DNA of 62,000 nt from Mesostigma viride (lineage: Eukaryota; Streptophyta; Mesostigmatophyceae; Mesostigmatales; Mesostigmataceae): positions 1 through 62,000 of the forward strand of contig RPFO01000950.1 in assembly GCA_009746045.1 (NCBI GenBank). Reading direction: 5' to 3'. Positions within the stretch are counted from its first letter, which is position 1, and every line of letters starts with the position of its first letter. The notes beneath the pieces were generated by a model. It searched no databases. It was not told the origin of the DNA and saw only the letters and a program-made list of their open reading frames with translations. Position numbers and translations under genes: made by a program. Shown here in pieces: positions 25,274-33,474 of the stretch.

Positions 25274-26170
25274 ATGAACACGCGAAAACACCACGCCGCC
25301 ATGTCTGAGGTCGTCAGGTTTCTCACCCCTTTAAACGGTGCAGAGGACCATCCCCGTTTTGCTAAGAAAATCCGAGTTTCTCCTGATGAAAAGGTGTCGG
25401 TGTACGACGGGCTTGGTGCCCTTGGGTTTAAGAACCCCCGAGATGTTTGGTGTGCCTTGCAAAAGGCGCATCCCGAAGTTGTCGGCCTGGCCGACAACTT
25501 CCGTTTTCCCGGTCAGGGGCAGCGAGACACCCCCGTGACCGACCGTCAGGGCTTGACTCGAATCATCATGCTCCTTCCTGGCAAGATGGCTGCCAATTTC
25601 CGAGAGAACATCTCGATCCTCCTCGAGCGGTACCTGAACGCAGACGTGTCGTTGGCCGACGATATCTACGCGAGGGCATCGGAGAAGGTGGCCTTGGAAG
25701 ACGACAAGCGCGTCAAGAGCTGTCAGAGCACCAAGGAGCACATGGCCGCCGTCAAGCTGTTCATGGACAACCCCGAGAAGAAGGCTGGGCCGAAGGTGTA
25801 CGCGTTCATCAACGAAACGGAGAACTTCGCCGTATCGGGAATGCACACGCCCGCTATTCGACACCTGCACAACATGAAGAAGAGCGACTCGACGCGCGAC
25901 TACTTCTCAGAGGAGATGAGCGCCGGAGTGGACTTGATGAACATAATCAACAAGAAGAACATTTCCAAGGGAATAGACCCCGTCAAGAGCATCACTCAGC
26001 TCGGAAGGGGCATGTTCGACTTCTTTAAAGAGAACGGCGTCCACGAGGAAGCCAAGATCCCTGTGGACCGCGCGTTTGCGCTCGAGAATAAACGCAAGAG
26101 AGAGCAATACCTGACTAGTCGGAAGGCGCTCGAGGGTCCTCCCCAGCGCTTCCTTCCTATCACTTCTTAA
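25274..26170 (+). CDS. TPV/RYL-domain protein, 298 aa
   Basis: Core at residues 70-125: DNFRFPGQGQRDTPVTDRQG, a helix, LLPGKMAANFRENISILLER and YLNADVSL. This looks like the conserved domain of Bro/KilA-type expanded families in algal viruses, in which a 'RYL-x-GD' stretch follows a DNA-binding fold, but I cannot name it firmly. The C-terminal half is charged and helical. Paralogues: 24,920 (short) and 29,488 (long). A strong A/T-rich region follows the stop. Confidence 0.6.
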   Translation: MNTRKHHAAMSEVVRFLTPLNGAEDHPRFAKKIRVSPDEKVSVYDGLGALGFKNPRDVWCALQKAHPEVVGLADNFRFPGQGQRDTPVTDRQGLTRIIMLLPGKMAANFRENISILLERYLNADVSLADDIYARASEKVALEDDKRVKSCQSTKEHMAAVKLFMDNPEKKAGPKVYAFINETENFAVSGMHTPAIRHLHNMKKSDSTRDYFSEEMSAGVDLMNIINKKNISKGIDPVKSITQLGRGMFDFFKENGVHEEAKIPVDRAFALENKRKREQYLTSRKALEGPPQRFLPITS

Positions 26171-26258
26171 ACATCGATTTGTATCGATATTTTACAAAAA
26201 TGGCAATAAATGAAGTAAAAATTGTTCATTGATAAAATCTGGCCAATGCTCGTTCCCA

Positions 26259-26336
26259 ATGTTCGCGCGCGTGATCGAGTTCCGCTACAACCGGTACTGG
26301 TCAAATCGTCGAAAGTCGGAGCGTAAAAAAAACTAA
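26259..26336 (+). pseudogene. 25-codon fragment copied from the gene at 24,684
   Basis: ATG TTC GCG then ARVIEFRYNRYWSNRRK, matching residues near the end of the 24,684 product, including a 21-base stretch that is identical. Stops after a short Lys run. It carries its own start codon and an A/T-rich leader, so it could be expressed, but it is best read as a duplicated tail. Confidence 0.5.
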
Positions 26337-26355
26337 GACGAATCTATACACGGAG

Positions 26356-26970
26356 ATGTCCCGGAAACGATCCACTAGGCGCTTTCACCGGGCACGTGGA
26401 CCCGGTGTCGACCGTGAAGACGAAGTCAAAAACGAGAGCGCACCACCCAGAGAACTCCCTTTTCCAGTGCCGGAACCCCCCCCGCGGGCCCTTCCATCAA
26501 ATACCGAATCCGAGGACACACCTCTGCTTTTTAGCCGACTATGGCAAAAGCAAGTTCTGGATAATGCGAAAAAAGATTTGAGACGTCAAATAGAACAAGC
26601 TAAAGAAACGAAGGGCGAACTCGACCAAACATATGGAAGGACGATGAGAGAATGGTCTCAGTCGAGACGATACCCAGCCGAAGAAGTCGAGGAGATGAGA
26701 GGAACGCTAAAAGACAGGATCAAGAGGATAAAAATAGAAGCTACTCGGCAGAATCAAAACATAGAACGTTTGACATCCCGAGCGAGAGCGGCGAATATGG
26801 TAGAAGATCCACTGAAAAGGAGAAAGTACTCGAGCGTAAAAAGGCACACGATCAGAGCGCATTCGACCGGTGTCAAGCAACAATGTAGTGCCCAGACGCT
26901 CGCCGGAAAGAGGTGCGGGAACAAGCCTCGAAAGGGGTGCAAAACATGCGCGTGTCACGCAAGAAAGTGA
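26356..26970 (+). CDS. Coiled-coil protein with C-terminal DUF5763-like module, 204 aa
   Basis: N-terminus Arg/Pro-rich, central coiled coil (KKDLRRQIEQAKETKGELDQ and RIKIEATRQNQNIERL), then the module C-x9-C-x8-C-x-C-H at the C-terminus (CSAQTLAGKRC ... KTCACHARK). The end is almost the same as the start of the 27,801 protein. The gene is bracketed by the 16-base direct repeat tggccaatgctcgttc at 26,240 and 26,979, so it may have moved as a unit. Confidence 0.55.
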   Translation: MSRKRSTRRFHRARGPGVDREDEVKNESAPPRELPFPVPEPPPRALPSNTESEDTPLLFSRLWQKQVLDNAKKDLRRQIEQAKETKGELDQTYGRTMREWSQSRRYPAEEVEEMRGTLKDRIKRIKIEATRQNQNIERLTSRARAANMVEDPLKRRKYSSVKRHTIRAHSTGVKQQCSAQTLAGKRCGNKPRKGCKTCACHARK

Positions 26971-27125
26971 TCATCAAATGGCCAATGCTCGTTCAAAATG
27001 AAAAATATTTTTGCTTGATGTAATACATAATATCAAAGATTCAATCTCGCCCGAGGCTGGCGACTCCTGCCCATTTTTGAAAAGCCTCTCTTGCTATCGA
27101 CGCCCTCCTACGGGCCGCCGAGCAG

Positions 27126-27570
27126 CTAGACAAGACGGACGCAGCTACACTCGTCCGTCACACCGCAAAAACCCTCCGCCACCGCGTTCCAAATAACGGA
27201 GCGGTTTTCATCGATTGAGTGTATGCGTTTGCACACTTCAGGGGGCGTTTTCATGGCCATCGCTCTGTTTGCCGCTTCTTCCATGTTCCTTATGACGTTT
27301 CTCATCGCCAGAACGATGTCATTCCGCTCTTTTGCGTTCATCCACCAGAATCCCAGCGGACGAGGCGCGTCTGGAACTTCCTTCAAAATCCTGCGCGAGG
27401 AGGAACGGTACGTAAGCGGCAACCCGGGCGAACCGTGGTAAGCGAACAAGTGTTTGGATCCAGCGCTTTGGTTCTCGATTCAAAAAACGCAAAAAACTCA
27501 CTCACGTTTTCGTTTTTGGCAGCATGTCCTCCCACTCCTTCATGGCGAGTTTCAGATTCGCGCCTTTCAT
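27126..27570 (-). CDS. Hypothetical protein with a probable 40-nt intron (27,466-27,505)
   Basis: Exon 1 (27,506-27,570) starts at ATG 27570 and encodes MKGANLKLAMKEWEDMLPKT. A GTGAGTGAG splice donor then precedes a T-rich 40-nt stretch ending AAAG, and the reading frame resumes at 27,465 in the right phase (exon 1 ends in phase 2) and runs to 27,126. Without splicing the exon-1 frame stops at once. The joined product would be about 134 residues, with SRRILKEVPDAP, WWMNAKERNDIVLAM and a Cys-containing end. No family recognised. A plain frame change or an ATG at 27,341 are the alternatives. Confidence 0.4.
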
Positions 27571-27694
27571 GGTTTGTTTTGGTTTTTGCGTGTGTCCACT
27601 GCGTCTCCCTTTCGTGGATGCCCTTTTATCCTTTGCTCTACTGACCCTCTCCGGCGGTTACAAATCTCTCCGGATTCGTAACCGCCACACGAAC

Positions 27695-27766
27695 GTTCTG
27701 GTAGCTCAGTGGAAGAGCGTCGGCCTTATGAACCGAAAGTCGCGAGTTCGAATCTCGCCCAGAACA
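27695..27766 (+). tRNA. tRNA-Ile (anticodon TAT)
   Basis: Cloverleaf by eye: acceptor gttctgg/ccagaac (7 bp, perfect), D arm gctc/gagc, anticodon stem tcggc/accga with one C-A mismatch next to the loop, loop cttatga, variable aagtc, T stem gcgag/ctcgc with loop ttcgaat, discriminator A. 72 nt, no intron, no encoded CCA. The loop reads anticodon UAU after U33. G rather than A follows the anticodon, which is unusual for a tRNA reading AUA, so identity is less certain than the tRNA itself. Confidence 0.8.
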
Positions 27767-27800
27767 TCGAAATTTTCTCGAACCTTCTTTATACAACCAC

Positions 27801-28067
27801 ATGGCACAGTGCAGTGCGAAGACCAAGGACAATCACAAATGCAACAACGCCGCCCGAAAGGGCTACAAGACGTGCGCCTCCCACGCTCGAAAGTCGCGGA
27901 AGCACTCCGCGCACCAAGGCGGGTTCACGTGTCCCATGCGAGATCTGACCGCGGTCGAATCGACCCCCGTCCCGGGAGGCGATTTGAACGCAGGAGGGTA
28001 TTCGGATTACGCGACGCCGGCCACGCACTCCATAGCCCAGCGCAGGTACCGAAAGAAGAGGCGCTAG
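27801..28067 (+). CDS. DUF5763-like small protein, 88 aa
   Basis: Begins 34 bases after the tRNA with leader ttatacaaccacATG. Module C-x9-C-x9-C-x2-H at residues 4-28 (CSAKTKDNHKC ... CASH), followed by SRKHS and a Gly/Ser/Thr-rich tail ending in RRYRKKRR. Most similar to the tail of 26,356. Function unknown. Confidence 0.6.
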   Translation: MAQCSAKTKDNHKCNNAARKGYKTCASHARKSRKHSAHQGGFTCPMRDLTAVESTPVPGGDLNAGGYSDYATPATHSIAQRRYRKKRR

Positions 28068-28115
28068 GTCGCGCACAGTTAAAAATTTTGAGAATTGTAA
28101 ATAAAGGACACACAG

Positions 28116-28235
28116 ATGCCCTCCCACACTCGCTGGACGGAACAAGGGGCCACGCACGTTCGTTTTGGGGACATAACGGAACGCAAGCCGCGCAAAATAC
28201 CGCCCCCTGACGCACAAGTGACAACGAGTCGTTAG
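28116..28235 (+). CDS. Possible small protein, 39 aa
   Basis: AT-rich leader (ttaaaaattttgag ... taaataaag) and an ATG-initiated frame with varied composition (RFGDITERKPRKIPPP). Overlaps the stop of the minus-strand gene at 28,232. No homologue recognised. Confidence 0.35.
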   Translation: MPSHTRWTEQGATHVRFGDITERKPRKIPPPDAQVTTSR

Positions 28236-28399
28236 GATGGCCGAGTAGAGCACGGCAATGGGGGAGATTCCTTCTGGACGGAACGCAGGGCCGAGGCGTA
28301 CTCGGCGCACAATTGAGCTCCCTCCGTGCTCATTCGCACCGTCGACCCTATATCTTTATCGTCGCTCGTGGCAGTTTCTACGCTATAACAACAACCCAT
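28232..28399 (-). CDS. Small lipid-anchored-type protein, 55 aa (N-myristoylation motif)
   Basis: From ATG 28399 the protein begins MGCCYSVE: Gly2, Ser6 and Cys3/Cys4, the classic pattern for N-myristoylation plus palmitoylation. An earlier in-frame ATG at 28438 would add 13 residues and hide the motif. The rest is a short acidic/Ala-rich helix. Known: many virus proteins use such lipid anchors to reach inner virion or host membranes. Start choice rests on this motif. Confidence 0.45.
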   Translation of the reverse strand: MGCCYSVETATSDDKDIGSTVRMSTEGAQLCAEYASALRSVQKESPPLPCSTRPS

Positions 28400-28457
28400 G
28401 GGCGTGCACACATTGTGAATGCGAAAAGGTTTTTTCATTGATTATCGTAAATAATGC

Positions 28458-28589
28458 ATGAATTGCACGGACAGACGCCGTACATGTACGCTCAAGATTC
28501 GCAGGCACAAGAGGGCCGCGCGCATCGTATCCTTTCGCGACTGTTTCAAAACCCCCGTCCTCTCTAGGACCAAGGAGGAGAACTATTGA
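28458..28589 (+). CDS. Small basic protein, 43 aa
   Basis: ATG 28458 lies just after taaataatgc. Product is Arg/Lys-rich with three Cys (MNCTDRRRTCTLKIRRHKR, FRDCFKTP). Its end overlaps the stop of the convergent F-box-like gene by seven bases. Nucleic-acid binding is conceivable; unassigned. Confidence 0.35.
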   Translation: MNCTDRRRTCTLKIRRHKRAARIVSFRDCFKTPVLSRTKEENY

Positions 28590-29238
28590 AGCACGGTGGT
28601 GTTCGAATATTGGTCCACATGTCGCGTCGTAGCGCTCGACCACCACCCGGAACGTTCCCAATGAAATCCGGTCGTACTTCTTCCCGCCATTATTTCCTGA
28701 CGCTCTAGCTGGTTGAACGTCTTGAACACGAAACTGTGCGCGCGTTCTTGCAAAGTCCAGTTCCTCCCGGCGACGTCGTACAGCCGCTCCTCCACTCTGC
28801 GCCTCATGCTGTTAGACACCCTCAGCTCCATCACGTGCACGATGCCTTCCTCCAACTCCTCCCAAAGGGCCCACATCTTGTGGATTTTGTCCCCCGGGGC
28901 GTGAAAACGGCGTCCTCGCACTCTTGGAGCCTTTCGGGCGTGAGGGCGGCCATCACCCCTCGCAGTTGTTCGTCCGTCCTCTGTTGAAGAAGAGGGTCGA
29001 TGCGGTCGATCTCGGCCTCTTGACGAAACGCCAGCTCTTTGGAAACGGCGAGCTCCAAGTTCACGTACCGCCTTTTGAGATATTCCTCTTCCAACTTCTC
29101 TCGTTTCACCTCCTCGTACGCTTTCTGCGTGGCCTTGTTGATGCCATCGCCGAACGGCCAAGACTTTTCCACGATCTTTTTGATGAGTTCCGGGGGGAGG
29201 GACTCGTAGGACGCGGGCTCTCCTTCGCCGTTCTCCAT
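28583..29238 (-). pseudogene. F-box-like protein with one-base frameshift
   Basis: ATG 29238. N-terminus YESLPPELIKKIVEKSWPFG is an F-box-like helix as in the gene at 10,029; a long charged coiled coil follows (VKREKLEEEYLKRRYVNLEL). After DAVFTPRG the frame fails, and another frame continues with DKIHKMWALWEELEEGIVHV and VEERLYDVAGRNWTLQERAH to 28,583. The C4/G5 run at 28,891-28,899 is one base short. Continuous length would be about 218 residues. Probably intact in the organism. Confidence 0.6.
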
Positions 29239-29487
29239 CACTGCGAGAATGGCGTGCGAGGACGGGGACACCTTTCGTCAGAGAGCGGGTGACAATTTCA
29301 AATAAGCAACGAACGCTCCTGAGCTCGGAACTATTATAGTACGGGCTTCTAGAAGGGTGGAAAGTGAATGGACGGCCAGATACTCAGACACTCCACGTGG
29401 CATTCGTAGGACGGTCCACGTATTATACGCCGTTTTGGGACCGGTGACGTGGTTTTCGAAGGTGGCGGACGTTTAGACCTCCCTCAA

Positions 29488-30465
29488 ATGATTTGTAAAA
29501 GCGAACAACCGATCAAGAAATACGGAGCCATGGAGACAAACAAGATCATGGAGAGGTACCTCTGCCCCTCTCGTCCTTTCCGTGACGACGAGCAGGACCC
29601 GTTCGAGGGGAAGATCCGCGTAAACGTCGACGGCCAAATATCGGTCATCGACATCATATCGTACGCGTGTTTCGTGGACGATAACGGAGTACTGCTTCAT
29701 AAGGCAAGCGCTCGAGCTTCGGAGTACTTCTTGAGGCTCCAGAAAACTCACACCGAAGTGACCACGTTATGTGGTCTCTGGAAATTCCCTGGTGCAAGGC
29801 AGCGTCCGACCCCCGTAACGGACCGGGCGGGAATCCTGACAATCCTCCAGCTTCTGCCTGGGCGGAAGGCCGCCGTTTTCCGTCGCAACACGACCGTCTT
29901 GCTGGAGAGATACCTCGACGCAGACCCTAGTCTCATCCAGGACCTCCATGATAGGTATCGTGACAAAACCGGCGAGGAATTCGTCCCGTTGTCTCGTTCC
30001 GCTCTGGCCGAGACCCCTCGAATCAAGGCGGCAGAGGCTGTAAAGTCAGACATGCTGGCAATCAAGAACAGCTCGAAGGAGAAGGTGCCTCCTCGTGTGT
30101 ACGCATTCGTGAACGACGTGAGCAATAAACTCGTCACGGGAGACCACACGGCCAAGTACCGCGAGAATCAAAAGCTGGTGAAGAGGAGTCAGGCGACCAG
30201 AAACACATTTACGGACGCCATGAGCTCATTGGCAGAATTCTTCCATCTGAGCCACCAGGGCATGGTATCAAAGGGTGGGGACCCGAAGAAGGTTGCTGTG
30301 GATATAGAGGAGGCACTTGCACCCGGGCTAGAGAGAATGGGGCACTATGAGGAGGCTCGCAAGTACCGCGGTCCAGAGTTCGCAGAGAAGAACAGGATTC
30401 TGATGCAACAGAACCGACTTCTGATCAAACAGGAGCAACAGGCAAAGAGGATCAAACCGGAGTAG
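29488..30465 (+). CDS. TPV/RYL-domain protein, 325 aa
   Basis: ATG 29488 is the first in frame (a GTG lies at 29449; a second ATG at 29530); TATA-like tattatac at 29,419. Core: LWKFPGARQRPTPVTDRAG, LLPGRKAAVFRRN, VLLERYLDADPSLIQDL, matching 25,274 with about 50% identity in that stretch. The C-terminal half is charged and helical (KYRENQKLVKRSQATRNTF). A fragment coding for the 'HTEVTTLCGLWKFPG' stretch is copied right after the stop and seeds a degenerate array. Confidence 0.65.
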   Translation: MICKSEQPIKKYGAMETNKIMERYLCPSRPFRDDEQDPFEGKIRVNVDGQISVIDIISYACFVDDNGVLLHKASARASEYFLRLQKTHTEVTTLCGLWKFPGARQRPTPVTDRAGILTILQLLPGRKAAVFRRNTTVLLERYLDADPSLIQDLHDRYRDKTGEEFVPLSRSALAETPRIKAAEAVKSDMLAIKNSSKEKVPPRVYAFVNDVSNKLVTGDHTAKYRENQKLVKRSQATRNTFTDAMSSLAEFFHLSHQGMVSKGGDPKKVAVDIEEALAPGLERMGHYEEARKYRGPEFAEKNRILMQQNRLLIKQEQQAKRIKPE

Positions 30466-30470
30466 CTTTC

Positions 30471-31310
30471 TCACACCGAAGTGACCACGTTATGTGGTCT
30501 CTGGAAATTCCCTGGCGCCAAGCAGCGTCCTTTATTGTTCACACACTCCGAGGTTCACTAATGGCGTATTCAACCTCTGTTCGAGCCACAAGGAGGTTCA
30601 AACGCGGGGTTTCAACTTCCCGTTCCCGGTCCCGGGCATCGAGAGGACTTGATTGTTCACACATGCCGAGGTGACTTATGGGATAAGTTACTTCAAATTC
30701 CCTAGTCCCGGGCAGCGAGAGTACTTTTTTATTCACACATGCCGAGGTTTACTCAATAAACTTCTAATTCCCGGGTCCCGGGAAGTGAGAGGCATTTAAT
30801 ATTCACTGATCCATTCACAAAGTCCTTTATTATTAACACATGCATCCTTACGTGTACTTATAATATCCGAATTCCGTGTCAAATCGCGCCTCCCCTTTTT
30901 CTACAAGCTCTTTCCAATAAGTCGGTACACGTTCAGGGGCCGAGAACGGCTTCATTGACGGTATCCCCCATTTGATCAGTTTGTGTATCCCGAAAAGGAT
31001 AGGTGGGAGTACGGATACTGCTACGAGTACGATGGCGATATACAGAAATTTATCGGTGACGTGAGATTGTTTGAGCCACTGATGATACTGCTTATCAGCG
31101 TCATAGGGGTTTCGAGATCTGAGCCATACCGGTATGGACCCCCCCACGAATATTAGAAACCACACGACGAAAAATATTATAATCTTTGCGGTCCTGTCAA
31201 CCATCGGGTGTCATAGTGGGTACGTAAAAAAAAAATAAATCTGCCACCGGGGTACGCTAGCTTCCGTAACCTCTGGAATTCCCCAGTCCCGGGCGGCGAG
31301 AGGCCTTATT
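30471..31310. repeat. Array of degenerate repeats derived from the 29,488 gene
   Basis: 30,471-30,527 repeats 29,745-29,807 almost exactly (cacaccgaagtgaccacgtt ... tggaaattccctgg). Further copies at about 30,538, 30,657, 30,733 and 31,258 keep the words cacacatgccgaggt, attccc-gtcccgggcagcgagag and ctttattatt. Unit length is 70-118 bp. The minus-strand gene 30,848-31,204 sits inside the array. None of the later copies codes for a usable protein. Confidence 0.75.
30848..31204 (-). CDS. Two-TM membrane protein, 118 aa
   Basis: TM1 IIIFFVVWFLIFVGGSIPVW near the N-terminus and TM2 LYIAIVLVAVSVLPPILFGI in the middle, separated by a polar loop, with an aromatic C-terminus (FDTEFGYYKYT). Codon use is AT-richer than its neighbours, and the gene interrupts the repeat array. 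Unassigned. Confidence 0.55.
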   Translation of the reverse strand: MVDRTAKIIIFFVVWFLIFVGGSIPVWLRSRNPYDADKQYHQWLKQSHVTDKFLYIAIVLVAVSVLPPILFGIHKLIKWGIPSMKPFSAPERVPTYWKELVEKGEARFDTEFGYYKYT

Positions 31311-31466
31311 GCTAAGTAGCTAGTGGGTCCACTCATTGTTGGAATTATCAACAAAACACTTTTATTCATTCATCAATAAAGTTATTTATTACTCATTACA
31401 TTGCATCCATCCATCAACCAAGTCCCCAGTATCCCCAAGTCCAATACCCAACCCCAATTCCCAAGT

Positions 31467-32957
31467 CTACAGCTCGCCCACGGGCGTGTACGAGAACAGC
31501 GCCGTAGCCTTGTCCCGCAAGTTAGCCACCCTATTCTGAATAGCGGCAGCACCCGAACGACCCGCGGAAGCGCAAGCCCGCACCACAGTGCTCCTCGCGA
31601 AGAAGCTGAACTCCCTCGCCATCGTTGCGTAGTCCCGCCTGCGGTCCTCGGGCACCAGAGGAAGCAAGTCCCTCAAGATGTGCTCGTTCAGAGTCGCCAG
31701 AGCCAGCGCCTGCGTGCGCAACGCCGCGCGCTGGTCGATGCGAGCCGCCATCTCCGGAGACGAGGGCGCGATCTTGGCCAGGCAGGCGTCCACCGCGTCC
31801 CTCTCGGCCCTGACCGCCTTGCAGGTCCCCTGCAGCACGCACGGCTGCCTCCACCCCTCCTCGATCTGGGCGTTGCGGATGTTCCTCCAGATGGCCTCCT
31901 GCTCCTTGTCCTCGGCCTTGTCGAGCGGCACCTTGGTGGGCATCTGCCCCCAGCACTTGGCGGGCGTGACCACCACGAGGGGGTAGACGAGCTTGGCCTC
32001 CTGCTCCGGGTCGATGTTCTCCACGCGCGCGGGCTTCCTGTCCTCCCCGGGCAGCAGGAGGAGCCTGTCTACCTTGTGCTGCTCGCCCGCCGGCGTGGGG
32101 AAGACCCTGGCTGCCGGGTTCCTTGTGAGCAGCGCCCTGACCTGCGCGGAGTGCTGCCTGGGCGCGTGAACGGGCACGTCCCTGTTGATGAGCACGTGGT
32201 TGGGGAGGATCTGCCTTGGCTGCTGCGGCTGCTGCGGCTGCGGCTGCGGCTGTGCGAGGACGGGGCTTCTGGCGGCCATGGCGGTTGCGGCGACTTGCAT
32301 CCTGGCGAGGTTCTGCATCCCCTGCGCGAAGAGCTTGACGGGCGGCAGGAGCGGGGGCCCCGCGGGCCTGGGCACGACTTGGGGCAGCTTGGGCACGCCC
32401 ACGACGGTCTGCGGGTTGCAGGGCACGCCCACGGCGACGGAGATGACCGTCTTGGCTCTCTTTGCCGCCGCGGCCGCCGCCACCGCGGGCACGATGCGGT
32501 AAACGAGCTCCTTCCTCCCGTCCGGGTGCACGACCTCCATGGTGACGGCTCCCTCGGGCAGCGAGAGGATGGGCGTGGGCGCAGGGGCCTGCGAAAGGGC
32601 TGGAGAAAGGGCCGGGGCGGGCAAAGGCGCGGGCGCCATCTCCAGGGGTCGTTTTGGCCTCTGCGCGTTGAGGTTGGCGTTGGCGTTTGCCTGCGTCTGC
32701 GTGGGCGCGGGCGTGGGCGCTGGCGTGGGCGCGGGCGTCTGCTTGTTGTTGTTGTTGTTTGCAGCCCCCGTGCCCGCCTGGACCGCCTTGATGACCTCGG
32801 GCACGATTTTGAGCGTGGCGAGCGCGGTGGCGGCCTCCTTCTCGTCGTCAGAGAGGTTCAGAGAGTGCATTTCCGGGATTGCAAGGAGTGCCTGATCCTT
32901 AGCCTTAGTCTGAGCCTGAGCCTGAGCGGCCTCGCACAAAACGGAGAAGGCGTCCAT
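31467..32957 (-). CDS. Pro/Ala/Gln-rich protein, 496 aa
   Basis: First long gene of the GC-rich right segment. N-terminal helix, then PTPAPTPAPTPAP and QAQTQANANAN-type low complexity, a basic KRPLEM patch, a Pro/Gln-rich middle (QPQPQPQQPQQP) and a folded C-terminal 230 residues (LLTRNPAARVFPTPAGEQ, WRNIRNAQIEEGWRQPC). The composition resembles transcriptional activators or scaffold proteins; no family recognised. 3' flank holds ccaagtcccc-type repeats and aataaa signals (31,374). Confidence 0.5.
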   Translation of the reverse strand: MDAFSVLCEAAQAQAQTKAKDQALLAIPEMHSLNLSDDEKEAATALATLKIVPEVIKAVQAGTGAANNNNNKQTPAPTPAPTPAPTQTQANANANLNAQRPKRPLEMAPAPLPAPALSPALSQAPAPTPILSLPEGAVTMEVVHPDGRKELVYRIVPAVAAAAAAKRAKTVISVAVGVPCNPQTVVGVPKLPQVVPRPAGPPLLPPVKLFAQGMQNLARMQVAATAMAARSPVLAQPQPQPQQPQQPRQILPNHVLINRDVPVHAPRQHSAQVRALLTRNPAARVFPTPAGEQHKVDRLLLLPGEDRKPARVENIDPEQEAKLVYPLVVVTPAKCWGQMPTKVPLDKAEDKEQEAIWRNIRNAQIEEGWRQPCVLQGTCKAVRAERDAVDACLAKIAPSSPEMAARIDQRAALRTQALALATLNEHILRDLLPLVPEDRRRDYATMAREFSFFARSTVVRACASAGRSGAAAIQNRVANLRDKATALFSYTPVGEL

Positions 32958-33474
32958 GTCTGTTGTGTAGGAGTGTTGGCTATGGCTGTTCGTTCGTTAG
33001 CTAGCTTGTGTGTGCGTGTGCGTCTGTGCGTGTTCCTTGCGCGTTGGAGTGCCTTTGTCCTTTCCCGTGGGTCTCGCGTGTGGTGGCTGGACCAATGGGC
33101 GCTCGGCGCGCGGTGGTCGTAACGGTCTTTCTGCCCCGCGTCCCGGCCTGTCCAATGGGCGTGCACGGGATCTCGTAACCGCCTGCGCGTGTCGTGTTCG
33201 TTCCGTCCTTCTCAGTCTACGAGTGGCGGCTGGCGGCCGGTGGTGACGCACGGGATCTCTTCCCGGATCCGCTGACAAGATCTCGTGGCGGGCCGCGGGA
33301 ATCTTCTAGAAGTTTCCAGCCGGCGCGACGCCATCCGTTTTCGTCCAATGGGAACGCACGGGAATCGAGGCCGGTCCGCGTAGAAAGTGCGTGGTCCCCT
33401 CGGACTTGGCCATCTCACTCACGCATCCCGCGCTATCGTCTATCTCGGCAATCTTCCTTGCTTTCTTTCTGGCT
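32958..33474. promoter_or_regulatory. Bidirectional promoter region with CCAAT boxes and a heat-shock-element-like site
   Basis: 517 bases between divergent starts. Repeated word ccaatggg at about 33,091, 33,152 and 33,348, each followed by gcacggga-type sequence, and cacgggatctc repeats. At 33,304-33,316 ttctagaagtttc fits three alternating nTTCnnGAAn units. This is long and eukaryote-like compared with the short AT-rich leaders left of 31 kb. Confidence 0.5.

Noticed and set aside
32185-32895. Long plus-strand frames opposite the Pro/Ala-rich gene, one of 573 codons from 31,401
   Set aside because: Low-complexity GC-rich DNA opens antisense frames; no start context or domain, and codon bias favours the minus strand.
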